Shown in pieces: positions 15,438 through 23,816 of a stretch of DNA of 34,266 bases. This stretch comes from Ignavibacteria bacterium (GTDB lineage: Bacteria > Bacteroidota > Ignavibacteria > Kapaibacteriales > UBA4661). Numbering within the stretch: the stretch's first letter is position 1; each line of letters begins with the position of its first letter. A program made the position numbers and the translations under genes. Location: positions 1 to 34,266 of the forward strand of contig CANHDJ010000039.1 in NCBI GenBank assembly GCA_947459425.1, given 5' to 3'. The notes below the pieces were generated by a model. It was given only the letters and a program-made list of their open reading frames with translations, was not told where the DNA came from and did not search any database.

Positions 15438-16391
15438 ATGGCTAAAACAAACGAAAAAGTGCAGCTTCATTCTCTGGGAGAACAAGCCGCGTACCAACTT
15501 GCCAACATTACCAAAACCGCACCGCAATACGGTGCAATCACTCCGCGCTGGCTCGTACGGCTTTTGGATTGGAAACCGCTTGAATCCGGCGTTTTACGCC
15601 TGAATCGCGTTGTAAACGAGCAATCCGTCGAGGTTGTTTGCGGGCAAGAAGAATCAAAACCACTTCCTGATACATTCGTCCCTTACGACACCAAGCCGCG
15701 TGAATACGTACTCAATTCGATTTCCTCCGCCTTGACCATTCACACTCGCATTTCCGACCTTTTCAGCAATCCTTTCGACCAAATCAAAGAGCAGCTCCGC
15801 CTGACAGTCGAAACCGTGAAAGAGCGCCAAGAGCATGAACTCATCAATAACAGCGATTACGGCTTGCTCAATAACGTTCCCGCTTCGCAGCGCCTCAAAA
15901 CCCGCAAAGGCTCTCCAACACCGGATGATTTGGATGATTTGATCTCCAAAGTCTGGAAAGAGCCGTCGTTCTTCTTGGCGCATCCCCGCGCTATTGCTGC
16001 TTTCGAGCGCGAATGTACCCGCCGTGGCGTTCCGCCGCCAACCGTAACGCTCTTCGGTACACCGCTTCTGACGTGGCGAGGCATTCCGCTTGTGCCGACA
16101 GACAAGCTCCTCGTGGATGGCAAATCTAATCCTGCCGTTGGTGCAAAAGGCAAAACGAGCATCTTGCTTCTGCGCGTCGGCGAGAAAAAGCAAGGTGTTG
16201 TGGGCTTGTACCAACCGGGGCTTCCGGGCGAGCAAACGCCGGGCTTGTCCGTGCGCTTCATGGGCTTGGACAATAACGCCGTTGCGTCCTATCTGGTGTC
16301 GCTCTACTGCTCGGCAGCCGTGCTGACCGATGATGCTATCGCCGCGCTGGACGACGTAGAAGTTGGCAATTACCACGAATACAAATACTAA
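15438..16391 (+). CDS. Family 2A encapsulin shell protein (SrpI-like)
   Basis: A 317-residue protein beginning MAKTNEKVQLHSLGEQAAYQ. The sequence ANITKTAPQYGAITPRWLVR, the P-domain-like part RVSDLF-type segment (LTIHTRISDLFSNPFDQIKE), LTVETVKERQEHELINN, the long hairpin-helix DDLDDLISKVWKEPSFFLAHPR and the C-terminal TPGLSVRFMGLDNNAVASYL match SrpI-type Family 2A encapsulins, whose HK97-like subunits self-assemble into hollow protein shells. The length is right for 2A shells without the cyclic-nucleotide-binding insertion of Family 2B. The partner cysteine desulfurase follows after a gap of about 120 bp, the standard 2A arrangement. These shells are implicated in sulfur handling and storage. 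A 100-bp gap separates it from MetZ, so a separate promoter is possible. Confidence 0.93.
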   Translation: MAKTNEKVQLHSLGEQAAYQLANITKTAPQYGAITPRWLVRLLDWKPLESGVLRLNRVVNEQSVEVVCGQEESKPLPDTFVPYDTKPREYVLNSISSALTIHTRISDLFSNPFDQIKEQLRLTVETVKERQEHELINNSDYGLLNNVPASQRLKTRKGSPTPDDLDDLISKVWKEPSFFLAHPRAIAAFERECTRRGVPPPTVTLFGTPLLTWRGIPLVPTDKLLVDGKSNPAVGAKGKTSILLLRVGEKKQGVVGLYQPGLPGEQTPGLSVRFMGLDNNAVASYLVSLYCSAAVLTDDAIAALDDVEVGNYHEYKY

Positions 16392-16514
16392 GGATTGTTC
16401 AAAAATAGTGTATCAAGTTGGCGTGTGAATCGCAAGTTCGCATAGACTATTGATAGTGCAACCCCTCAAGCGTTTGCACTCCACAACTTTATTGTTTTGC
16501 CAATCCCTACAAAT

Positions 16515-18668
16515 ATGACAAATCCAGATTTTCCTAACCTTACTGAGTCCGATGTAACGGGCGCTTCTAACGCTCATGCGGCAGGCTTGCCCGACCCGGC
16601 TTTACTTACGCGCCTGGCGAATGAGTTCTTCGGCAGGTATCAAGACCTAGCCGGTGCGCCTAGTGGTGTGCCGAACGGTCTGCCGAATGATGCCGCAGCC
16701 GCGTCGTTTGCTTCACGGCAGCCGCCTTCGTTTCCGGCAAGTGCGACGGGCGTTTCTGCACTCAATCCGCCCGCAGCACCAATGGGCGCTACGTCTGTGC
16801 TTGTGCCGTCGGCAGCACCCGTACCATTTCCGACTTCCCCGACCAATGCCGCAAATCTTTCTGCTTCTTCCGTTCCGACTTCGCCCGATGCTGTGCAGCA
16901 CAATGGCGGTGCTGTTACCGAAGCAGACCTCCGAGCGCTTGCACACGACGTTTCCGGCGGTCAGCCTTTTGGTCAGGTTCCCAGCCCGTCGCAACCTCAT
17001 TTGCCAAGTGGTCTTCCGAGCGGTGTTCCCCAATCGCCCGGCATCCCCGGTGGCTTTTCGGCAGCGAGCCTTTCGGATGCACCGTCGTTTTCGTTTTTGA
17101 CGGACTCGCGGTCGCTTTTTGAAGCTGCTGCGATTGCGCCTCCTCCGGCTACACCAACGTCGGCGCTGCCTTCAACGGTGAAAATTCCGACCGAAACCGA
17201 TGTAAAATCCTTTGCGTCCGTGCTTCCGGGCGCTTCGGGTGTGGCATTGCCGCAAGTGCCGTCCGCACCCGCTTCTCTGCCGCAACTTCCAGGCGCGTCG
17301 TCATCGCCCGTGCAAGCAAGCCATGTTCCGTTTGCCAACGAAACGCGCAGCATTGCAGGGCTAGATTTTTCGCCAACGCTCATTCCCTTTGGCGCTGCGC
17401 ATCATGTCCCGTCGGTCGTTGGAGACATTTCATCGGTAGGATTTGATGTGAATGCTATTCGGCGTGATTTCCCGATTTTGCAAGAGCGCGTGAACGGTCG
17501 CCCGCTTATTTGGCTGGACAATGCCGCGACGACACAAAAGCCGAAAGCAGTCATTGACCGTTTGTCGTATTACTACGAACACGAAAACTCGAACGTTCAC
17601 CGCGCCGCACACGCGCTGGCTGCACGGGCAAGTGACGCTTACGATGCCGCACGGGACAAAGTACGCCGATTCATAAACGCTTCGTCGTCGCAAGAAATCA
17701 TCTTCGTGCGCGGTGCGACCGAAGGCGTGAACCTTGTGGCGCAAAGCTGGGGACGACAAAACATCCAGCACGGCGACGAAATCGTCATCACGCACCTCGA
17801 ACATCATGCGAACATCGTACCGTGGCAAATGCTCTGTGCCGAAAAAGGCGCACGCCTGCGGGTCGCACCGGTGGACGATAGCGGACAAGTCCGACTGGAT
17901 GAATATCAAAAACTCCTGAACTCAAAGACCCGCCTTGTGTCCATCGCGCACGTTTCCAACGCGCTCGGCACCGTTACTCCCGTGCAGGAAATGGTGGCTA
18001 TGGCTCACGCGCAGGGCGCAAAGGTGCTTATTGACGGGGCGCAGTCGGTATCGCATTTGCGCGTGGATATGCAGATCTATGACTGCGATTTCTTCGTGTT
18101 TTCGGGACATAAAGTCTTTGCTCCAACGGGCATCGGCGTTGTCTATGGAAAATCCGACGTGCTGAACTCCATGCCCCCGTGGCAAGGCGGCGGCAATATG
18201 ATTGTGGACGTAACGTTTGAAAAAACGGTCTATCATCCGCCCGCAGCCCGCTTTGAAGCTGGCACGGGAAGCATTGCCGATGCGGTGGGACTTGGCGCGG
18301 CGATTGATTATTTGGACAGAATCGGCATGGCGAATATCACGCGCTACGAACACGAATTGCTTGTCTATGCCACCGAAGCACTGCAACGCATTCCGGGTCT
18401 TCACCTCATCGGCACGGCACGCGAGAAGGCAAGCGTGCTGTCGTTTGTGCTGGACGGATACACCACCGAAGAAGTCGGTGCGGCGCTGAACAAAGAAGGT
18501 ATCGCCGTGCGCTCTGGTCATCACTGCGCACAGCCTATTTTGCGGCGCTTTGGGCTGGAAAGCACAGTGCGTCCGTCGCTTGCGTTCTACAACACGTTTG
18601 AGGAAATTGACTGCCTTGCCGCAACCGTGTGGAACTTGAAGAATGGACGAAGTTCGGGCTTGGTGTAA
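16515..18668 (+). CDS. SufS-type cysteine desulfurase with long N-terminal encapsulin cargo domain
   Basis: The ATG at 16515 gives 717 residues; an in-frame TTG 18 bases upstream is less likely. Residues ~308-717 are a complete class II desulfurase: FPILQERVNGRPLIWLDNAA, TTQKP, THLEHHANIVPWQ, the PLP lysine in FSGHKVFAPTGIG (Lys533), and the catalytic cysteine in RSGHHCAQP (Cys671). It takes sulfur from cysteine as an enzyme-bound persulfide. Residues 1-307 are Pro/Ala/Ser/Gly-rich and probably disordered. They are dotted with ordered-looking islands: LPDPALLTRLANEFFGRY, TEADLRALAHDVSGG, APSFSFLTDSRSLFE, TETDVKSFAS and GLDFSPTLIPFG. In known 2A systems a disordered N-terminal extension drives loading into the shell. 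A strong terminator follows. Confidence 0.93.
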   Translation: MTNPDFPNLTESDVTGASNAHAAGLPDPALLTRLANEFFGRYQDLAGAPSGVPNGLPNDAAAASFASRQPPSFPASATGVSALNPPAAPMGATSVLVPSAAPVPFPTSPTNAANLSASSVPTSPDAVQHNGGAVTEADLRALAHDVSGGQPFGQVPSPSQPHLPSGLPSGVPQSPGIPGGFSAASLSDAPSFSFLTDSRSLFEAAAIAPPPATPTSALPSTVKIPTETDVKSFASVLPGASGVALPQVPSAPASLPQLPGASSSPVQASHVPFANETRSIAGLDFSPTLIPFGAAHHVPSVVGDISSVGFDVNAIRRDFPILQERVNGRPLIWLDNAATTQKPKAVIDRLSYYYEHENSNVHRAAHALAARASDAYDAARDKVRRFINASSSQEIIFVRGATEGVNLVAQSWGRQNIQHGDEIVITHLEHHANIVPWQMLCAEKGARLRVAPVDDSGQVRLDEYQKLLNSKTRLVSIAHVSNALGTVTPVQEMVAMAHAQGAKVLIDGAQSVSHLRVDMQIYDCDFFVFSGHKVFAPTGIGVVYGKSDVLNSMPPWQGGGNMIVDVTFEKTVYHPPAARFEAGTGSIADAVGLGAAIDYLDRIGMANITRYEHELLVYATEALQRIPGLHLIGTAREKASVLSFVLDGYTTEEVGAALNKEGIAVRSGHHCAQPILRRFGLESTVRPSLAFYNTFEEIDCLAATVWNLKNGRSSGLV

Positions 18669-18697
18669 AGCGTCGTTTTACAAAAAATGTGAGTAAA

Positions 18698-18732
18698 AAA
18701 ACGCCTGTAAGGGTTGTCCTTACAGGCGTTTT
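18698..18732 (+). terminator. Intrinsic terminator ending the encapsulin-desulfurase operon
   Basis: A 15-bp perfect stem, AAAACGCCTGTAAGG (18698-18712) with CCTTACAGGCGTTTT (18718-18732), has a 5-nt loop. It lies 30 bp after the desulfurase stop. The A/T ends of the stem give T-runs on both strands, so it may also stop transcription coming from the right. Confidence 0.9.
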
Positions 18733-18816
18733 GCGTTTGTACCTGAATTTTGTCAGCCGTTATTGAGAAGGCATTTAAGCGGTGAAGTTTTAGCAACTCA
18801 ACTTTCAAAAAGGTTG

Positions 18817-19074
18817 TTATTTGAGGGCTTTTTCTGGAAAAGTTGTCAAATACTCCACGCCCCACGCATAGACCACAGCAACAATTTCTTTGGACTTCAT
18901 GCCATACTCAGTGAGTCCATACTCTACTATCGGTGGAGAGATTAGCTTTACCGTTCGCTCTATCATGTCGTATTTTTCCAATTCTCGCAACTCTTGAATC
19001 AGCATTTTCTCGCTAATCTGCGGCATCTGGCAACGCATTTCCCTGCACCGTCTTTTACCAGTGAGTAAATATAC
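18817..19074 (-). pseudogene. HxlR-family winged-helix regulator, N-terminally truncated
   Basis: From the stop at 18817 back to an in-frame TGA at 19075 the minus strand reads VYLLTGKRRCREMRCQMPQI, then SEKMLIQELRELEKYDMIER and PPIVEYGLTEYG. This is the core winged helix of HxlR regulators, which bind DNA as dimers. The family N-terminus (about 25-30 residues with the CPVE...GGKW motif) is missing; the frame there is closed by a stop and no ATG stands in the right place. An internal ATG at 19038 would leave only 73 residues and lose the first helix. It is therefore best treated as a remnant. Confidence 0.7.
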
Positions 19075-19133
19075 TCATAAAGGGTGAAAACTGCACACAT
19101 AACACTCGGCCGGCGGCAGTGTATTTGCTCTCT

Positions 19134-19253
19134 TTAGCCGCCGGACGGGAAGATCTTTTCAACCTTCTTCAGTATATGCGTTTTAACCTCATCAATACTT
19201 GTTCCCAGTCTGCTCGAAGTATTCCAGTGCGTATGAAAATTTGAATCGCCCAT
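19134..19253 (-). CDS. Possible 39-aa ORF translationally coupled to radA
   Basis: The radA stop codon overlaps an ATG as TAATG, opening a 39-codon frame that ends at 19134. It has a mixed, charged composition (MGDSNFHTHWNTSSRLGTSI, then DEVKTHILKKVEKIFPSGG). I recognise no family. The stop-start overlap suggests coupled translation, but a frame this short could arise by chance. The sequence just beyond it contains a GC-rich inverted repeat (CCGGCGGC/GCCGCCGG) without a T-run. Confidence 0.3.
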   Translation of the reverse strand: MGDSNFHTHWNTSSRLGTSIDEVKTHILKKVEKIFPSGG

Positions 19254-20626
19254 TAACCACCAACCACGCTCAAGAGCGCTTGCAATATGCGGTCTGCGGG
19301 TTTTAGGTGTGGGGAGTTCTCTCGTGAAAAGCGTTTCATATTGGCTTCCGGCAACAGAATACTCGAAAAGCCAAGTTTTTGTGCTTCATTGACGCGCTGT
19401 TCAATTGAAACAACTGCCCGCACCTCGCCTGTCAAGCCGATTTCTCCGATAAGCGCCGTGTCTGCTTGAATGGCAATATCGCGGAACGAACTCATAATTG
19501 CTGCGGCAACCCCCAAATCTACGGCGGGATCGTCCAAGCGCAATCCCCCGGCGATATTGACAAAAACATCGTGCTTGCCAAGCGCCAAACCAAGCCGTTT
19601 TTCCAATACCGCCAAAATCATCTGTAAACGGCGATAATCCAAGCCTGTGGCGCTGCGCTGCGGAACATTGTAGCTGGATGGGGTGACAAGTGCTTGCACC
19701 TCGACCAAAATCGGGCGCGACCCCTCCATTGCCGCTACCACAGCCGTTCCCGACTCGCCCGCGTTGCGTTGCGATAGAAAAACTTCCGATGGGTTATTCA
19801 CCTCGCGCAAACCGTCTTCGCTCATCTCAAAAACGCCAATTTCGTTCGTCGAACCGTAGCGGTTTTTTGCCGCCCGCAAAATGCGATACGAGTAAATACG
19901 CTCTCCCTCGAACTGCAAGACCGTATCGACAATATGCTCCAAGACCTTTGGTCCCGCAATCGTCCCTTCTTTGGTGACGTGTCCCACAAGAAAGACGGGT
20001 TTGTGGAGCGTTTTTGCGGCTTGCATCAGCAATGCGGCGCATTCCCGCACCTGTGCCACGCTGCCGGGCGCGGATTCAATGGAAGGGCGGAACATCGTTT
20101 GGATAGAATCAGCAATCACCACCCCCACATCGTTTGAGCGCATAGCTTCAACGATTTCGTCTGCATTGGTTTCCGCCAGTACCCGCAAGCCCGTAAAATC
20201 AAGGCTCAGGCGGCTTGCACGGGATTTAATCTGCTGAAGTGATTCCTCGCCCGTAACGTAGAGCGGTTGCGCCGCGCCCAATCGGGCGCACATTTGCAGC
20301 ATCAGTGTTGATTTTCCAATACCCGGATCGCCGCCGACAAGCGTGATAGAGCCACGCATAATGCCACCGCCGAGTACGCGGTCAAGTTCCGTGATTCCCG
20401 TCATAATCCGCTCTTCATTGTCTTGCTCAACGTCTGTCAGCAGAACGGGCTTCGAGCGCGTATTGGTACGGTTTTCCGGCAGGACGCGCCGCGAGGTAGC
20501 GGCAGATTCTTTCACCTGCGTCTCTTCGGTCATAGTGTTCCATTCGCCACACGAGGGGCATTTACCCGTCCAGCGCGGAGCAGAAAAACCACAGTTTTGG
20601 CAAGCGTAAATTGTCTTTGTTTTCAT
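19253..20626 (-). CDS. radA: DNA repair protein RadA (Sms)
   Basis: A 457-residue protein with the complete RadA layout: N-terminal zinc finger (Cys9, Cys12, Cys23, Cys26 in CQNC...CPSC), RecA-like ATPase with Walker A GGDPGIGKST (Lys105), VVIADSIQTM, the RadA-specific KNRYG motif at 254-258, and a C-terminal Lon-protease-like domain (NIAGGLRLDDPAVDLGVAAA, GEIGLTGEVR). RadA is a hexameric helicase that drives branch migration during homologous recombination and helps resolve stalled forks. Length is normal and all motifs are intact. The start is the ATG at 20626; a small ORF ends 3 bases before it. Confidence 0.97.
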   Translation of the reverse strand: MKTKTIYACQNCGFSAPRWTGKCPSCGEWNTMTEETQVKESAATSRRVLPENRTNTRSKPVLLTDVEQDNEERIMTGITELDRVLGGGIMRGSITLVGGDPGIGKSTLMLQMCARLGAAQPLYVTGEESLQQIKSRASRLSLDFTGLRVLAETNADEIVEAMRSNDVGVVIADSIQTMFRPSIESAPGSVAQVRECAALLMQAAKTLHKPVFLVGHVTKEGTIAGPKVLEHIVDTVLQFEGERIYSYRILRAAKNRYGSTNEIGVFEMSEDGLREVNNPSEVFLSQRNAGESGTAVVAAMEGSRPILVEVQALVTPSSYNVPQRSATGLDYRRLQMILAVLEKRLGLALGKHDVFVNIAGGLRLDDPAVDLGVAAAIMSSFRDIAIQADTALIGEIGLTGEVRAVVSIEQRVNEAQKLGFSSILLPEANMKRFSRENSPHLKPADRILQALLSVVGG

Positions 20627-20629
20627 GCG

Positions 20630-20791
20630 TTATTGCGTGATAATGGTTGGGCATTGGGTTCGTTCCCGATACGCGGCAATATACGATTTTCTCTCGTTTT
20701 CTCTGTGGCGCATCAAGACTGCGTTAGCGCAAAAGACGCAAGGCAGCAATTTTTTTGACTCTTCTGGTATGGGTTTTTCGTAATATTGCAT
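20630..20791 (-). CDS. Possible small protein upstream of radA (53 aa, CxxC)
   Basis: An ATG at 20791 opens a 53-codon frame that ends 3 bases before the radA start, close enough for translational coupling. The product reads MQYYEKPIPEESKKLLPCVF, then CANAVLMRHRENERKSYIAA, with a CVFC pair. I do not recognise it. Its composition is plausible for a protein, but part of it overlaps the upstream region of the divergent hydrolase gene, so it may be a leader or a chance frame. Confidence 0.35.
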   Translation of the reverse strand: MQYYEKPIPEESKKLLPCVFCANAVLMRHRENERKSYIAAYRERTQCPTIITQ

Positions 20792-20848
20792 TTCCCGCAA
20801 ACACAAGAGTCCAAGCACTTCTCACGAAATACATTTCAAGGAATAGCT

Positions 20849-21742
20849 ATGAATTTCGGCAATTTTTCCATCGAACTTCTCGAAACAGGCGATTTTGCGC
20901 TCGACGGCGGCGCTATGTTCGGGGTCGTACCGCGCAATCTCTGGGAAAAAGCCTACCACGCGCCCGACGACCAAAACCGCATACCGATGAAAGCCCGATG
21001 CTTGCTTATTCGCGGGCATATTGGCGGAAAAGACCGCGTTGTCCTTGTTGACGCGGGCAATGGCGAAAAATTTCCCCCGAAAATTGCCCAACTCTACAAA
21101 ATTGACAACACGCAGTTTCGGCTTGAAACCTCGCTTGCACGGTTTGGTGTGAAGCCGGAAGACGTGACGGACGTTATTTTGACGCACCTACATTTTGACC
21201 ATGCTGGTGGTATTACGACGCTTGATGCTATGGGCAAACCCTACCCGACCTTCCGCAATGCCCGCCATTACGTGCAGCGCGACCATTTGCGGTGGGCGCA
21301 ATATCCGACCGAAAAAGACCGTGCTTCTTTTTTTAGGGAGAATTTTGACCCGATTGTTGCAAGCGGACAGATGGAAATTCTGGACGGCGATGGTTCGCTC
21401 TGGGCGGACGACGGAATCAGCATCACGCTGCACAACGTTCATGGACACACCAAAGCGCTTCAAACCGTGATGATTGAGCTTGGTTCAGGCATCGAAAAAG
21501 AGCGTATCTATTTCCCTGCCGACCTGCTTCCGACCTCTGCACACGTCTCTGTGCCTTACGTGATGGCATACGACAATTTCCCGCTCACGACGATTGAAGA
21601 AAAGAAAGCGATTTTGCCGCGTTTGTACGAGGAGAAGTGGTTGGTTGTTTTTGAACATGACGGTTTTATGCAGGCTTCGCGGATTGTTGCTGCCGAGCGA
21701 GGTTTCATGCGGGGTGAGGGGGTCGTCATTACGGAATGGTAG
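20849..21742 (+). CDS. Metallo-beta-lactamase-fold hydrolase
   Basis: The ATG at 20849 is preceded by AAGGAA and gives 297 residues; the upstream frame to 20786 is not needed. It carries the metal-binding signature THLHFDHAGG (HLHFDH at 113-118), a later GDGSLWADDGISITLHNVHG.H block with the third histidine, the bridging aspartate in YFPADLLPTS, and a final histidine in VVFEHDGF. That is a complete dinuclear-metal site. The size and the N-terminal region resemble the lactonase/YtnP-like branch, but the substrate cannot be set from sequence. It is convergent with the PLD-ATPase gene, whose stop is 9 bp away, and divergent from radA. Confidence 0.9.
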   Translation: MNFGNFSIELLETGDFALDGGAMFGVVPRNLWEKAYHAPDDQNRIPMKARCLLIRGHIGGKDRVVLVDAGNGEKFPPKIAQLYKIDNTQFRLETSLARFGVKPEDVTDVILTHLHFDHAGGITTLDAMGKPYPTFRNARHYVQRDHLRWAQYPTEKDRASFFRENFDPIVASGQMEILDGDGSLWADDGISITLHNVHGHTKALQTVMIELGSGIEKERIYFPADLLPTSAHVSVPYVMAYDNFPLTTIEEKKAILPRLYEEKWLVVFEHDGFMQASRIVAAERGFMRGEGVVITEW

Positions 21743-21751
21743 GCACAGCCT

Positions 21752-23719
21752 CTACCGCCGAAAAAGTTTGGTGAAAAATGTGCTTGATCCCACCGATGTT
21801 TGCAAAAATTCTTCCAAATAATCTTTGTGAAAAATAATCATATCACCACGCCGAGAACTGATGAGATAATCGGGAATATCTCGCGCAAAACGCCTGATTC
21901 CATGCGAGTCGTTGTCCAACTGCAAGATAATTTTGTTGCCCTTGACCGACCACGCATCGGGGTTGTATTTCCAGAGTTCTAATAGTTCGGTTTTGATTTT
22001 ATCGTGCTTTTGTTCGCTGTATTGATTGATGCTCGTCGGAGCGCACCAAACAGGCATTTGCGCTGAATGCTCACGAAAAATATCACACAAGACCGATGAT
22101 GAAAATGCAACCACATCCTGCGGCTTTTCATGCTGCAAGGCATCCAAAACACGGCGCAAATACTCACGATAGAGCGCCGTCGAAAGTTCGCGTTTAATGC
22201 GTTTGACCTGTTTGGCGAGGTTGCGGCTTTCGCCCGTGTGGTCGGGCAGCGACGCATCGGTGTAGAGGATTAAACACCGCTTGCGGACTTCGGTTTCAAA
22301 GCTGTCGCGGTCAGCATTCATCGAAAGAACAATGGCGGGATATTCCTTGAGTGCCAGAAAATCATCTTTGATAACCGCAATGGCGTGGCTATTAAAGCGC
22401 GTATTATCAAGGTCGTCGAAGACCATCGGAAAACGCTTGTTCTGTTCGCGCAACCCAGCAATGGCGGACTTTGTGAACCAATCTTTTTCCAAAAAGCCTT
22501 CCTGCCCGAACATAGAAACCAAGAGCGTCCGCACAAGTTCGGATTTCCCACAATTACTTTTGCCGTAGAGAATCCCGACAACGGGATAATCAAAAATGTA
22601 TTCATCCCGCGCCAATGCTGCATTGCGAAAATCGCAGATGAGCGGCGAAATATACAACCAACTCATAAACGTAAAATAATCTCGCGTGAGCCGTGCCGTA
22701 TTGCCGCGAAAGTGCTTGAAACCATCGAAGTATTCCGTCAACAGCCGCACATCGCGGGCGATTTCGCTTGGCTCTGCCTCCAAAGAAATTTGCTTGCCCG
22801 AAACAATGACCGTGCCGGAAGCCGCATCAATACTCGCATACTCCGTCGGATTTTCGGTCTCGGTGCGCGAGGAATTTTTGATGTACTGCACGGTTTGAAG
22901 CGCAATTTTGCGGTCGAAGCGCATCACACCGCGCTCGGCAGCCACGACACGGTTCAAATCCATGTATTGGCGCGGTGTTTTTTGGCTAATGACTTTGTTG
23001 ATAATCGTTGGTTGCGGGGGTGCATCGCGGACAAGAATGACGGGTGGAATTGTCTCTCGTTCTAGCACTGAAGAGGGCTGCGAGGCATTAAAAACAGGTA
23101 GGTTTCCGGTCGAAAAATCGTCCGTTGCAATCGCTTCTTTGACGATGTGCATGGTCGAAGAGGTTTTCAGGCGCTCATATTTGGCGGTGAAAAAATCCCA
23201 TGCTGCCTCGTCGTCGTCGAAGACGATATAACTTTCGTTTTGATTTCCCGAAAAAGCACGCTCGGAAAAGTTCGCCGAGCCAGTGATAATGCGCTTTCTG
23301 CCTGTTTCGATCTGCTCCAAAAGGAACATTTTTTCATGGGAAATCATATCGCGCACAACAAAAAAGCGCAGCGCACCAGTATCTATCTTGCGCCGAAGCA
23401 TATCGTCCGAAGCGGTGGGTTTGAGAATATCCAAAAGCTCTTTCACCAAAAGTTCTTGATAATACAGGAACTTGCTCATATCGTTCAAAATATCCTCGCG
23501 TCCAAAAATCACCTCCACATCCTGCATCATCGTCGCAACACGGCTTACGATGCTGAGACTGCTGGAATAGGTCAAGGCGCGGCAGTGCGTAAATCCGTCA
23601 AAGAGATCGTCGAAGGAGTATTCCTGTGCCGATTGAAATTGCGCTTGCACAGCATGAAGGCGGGAGGTTTCACCGAAAAGTCCTGTGGTAGCTTCGGGGC
23701 GGGATTGTTTTTTTGCCAT
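21752..23719 (-). CDS. PLD-like nuclease fused to a P-loop ATPase
   Basis: A 655-residue two-domain protein. Residues ~1-190 form a phospholipase D-like domain with a single HKD half-site: SHEKMFLLE (His128, Lys130) and ITGSANFSERAF (GSAN 147-150), then ESYIVFDDDEAAW. A linker (~195-325) leads to an ATPase: Walker A GILYGKSNCGKSELV (386-393), Walker B RFPMVFDDLDN (Asp435/436), a sensor-1-like asparagine in IVLSMNAD (Asn468) and an arginine-finger-like EVRKR. The spacing recalls SF3-helicase/AAA+ proteins. One HKD site per chain implies dimerisation. The combination suggests an ATP-gated nuclease, as in several anti-phage proteins, but defence is inference. It stands alone, with no toxin-antitoxin or methylase neighbour. 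Confidence 0.8.
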   Translation of the reverse strand: MAKKQSRPEATTGLFGETSRLHAVQAQFQSAQEYSFDDLFDGFTHCRALTYSSSLSIVSRVATMMQDVEVIFGREDILNDMSKFLYYQELLVKELLDILKPTASDDMLRRKIDTGALRFFVVRDMISHEKMFLLEQIETGRKRIITGSANFSERAFSGNQNESYIVFDDDEAAWDFFTAKYERLKTSSTMHIVKEAIATDDFSTGNLPVFNASQPSSVLERETIPPVILVRDAPPQPTIINKVISQKTPRQYMDLNRVVAAERGVMRFDRKIALQTVQYIKNSSRTETENPTEYASIDAASGTVIVSGKQISLEAEPSEIARDVRLLTEYFDGFKHFRGNTARLTRDYFTFMSWLYISPLICDFRNAALARDEYIFDYPVVGILYGKSNCGKSELVRTLLVSMFGQEGFLEKDWFTKSAIAGLREQNKRFPMVFDDLDNTRFNSHAIAVIKDDFLALKEYPAIVLSMNADRDSFETEVRKRCLILYTDASLPDHTGESRNLAKQVKRIKRELSTALYREYLRRVLDALQHEKPQDVVAFSSSVLCDIFREHSAQMPVWCAPTSINQYSEQKHDKIKTELLELWKYNPDAWSVKGNKIILQLDNDSHGIRRFARDIPDYLISSRRGDMIIFHKDYLEEFLQTSVGSSTFFTKLFRR

Positions 23720-23750
23720 TTTTTTGATATGATCAGTGAGGAATATTCTT

Positions 23751-23793
23751 CAAAAAACAACCTCGCCGAGCAGCAACAGTGCGCCCGGCGAGG
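23751..23793 (-). terminator. Intrinsic terminator for the minus-strand membrane-protein gene
   Basis: On the minus strand CCTCGCCG (23793-23786) pairs with CGGCGAGG (23768-23761) around a 17-nt loop and is followed by TTGTTTTTTG. It lies just past the stop of the gene that ends at 23817. Five Ts on the other strand (23795-23799) may let it act in both directions. Confidence 0.75.
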
Positions 23794-23816
23794 GTTTTTC
23801 GACGATGAGGTTTCTG

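Noticed and set aside
15654-16376. 240-aa minus-strand ORF opposite the encapsulin gene
   Set aside because: It lies wholly antisense to the shell gene and has no recognisable motif.
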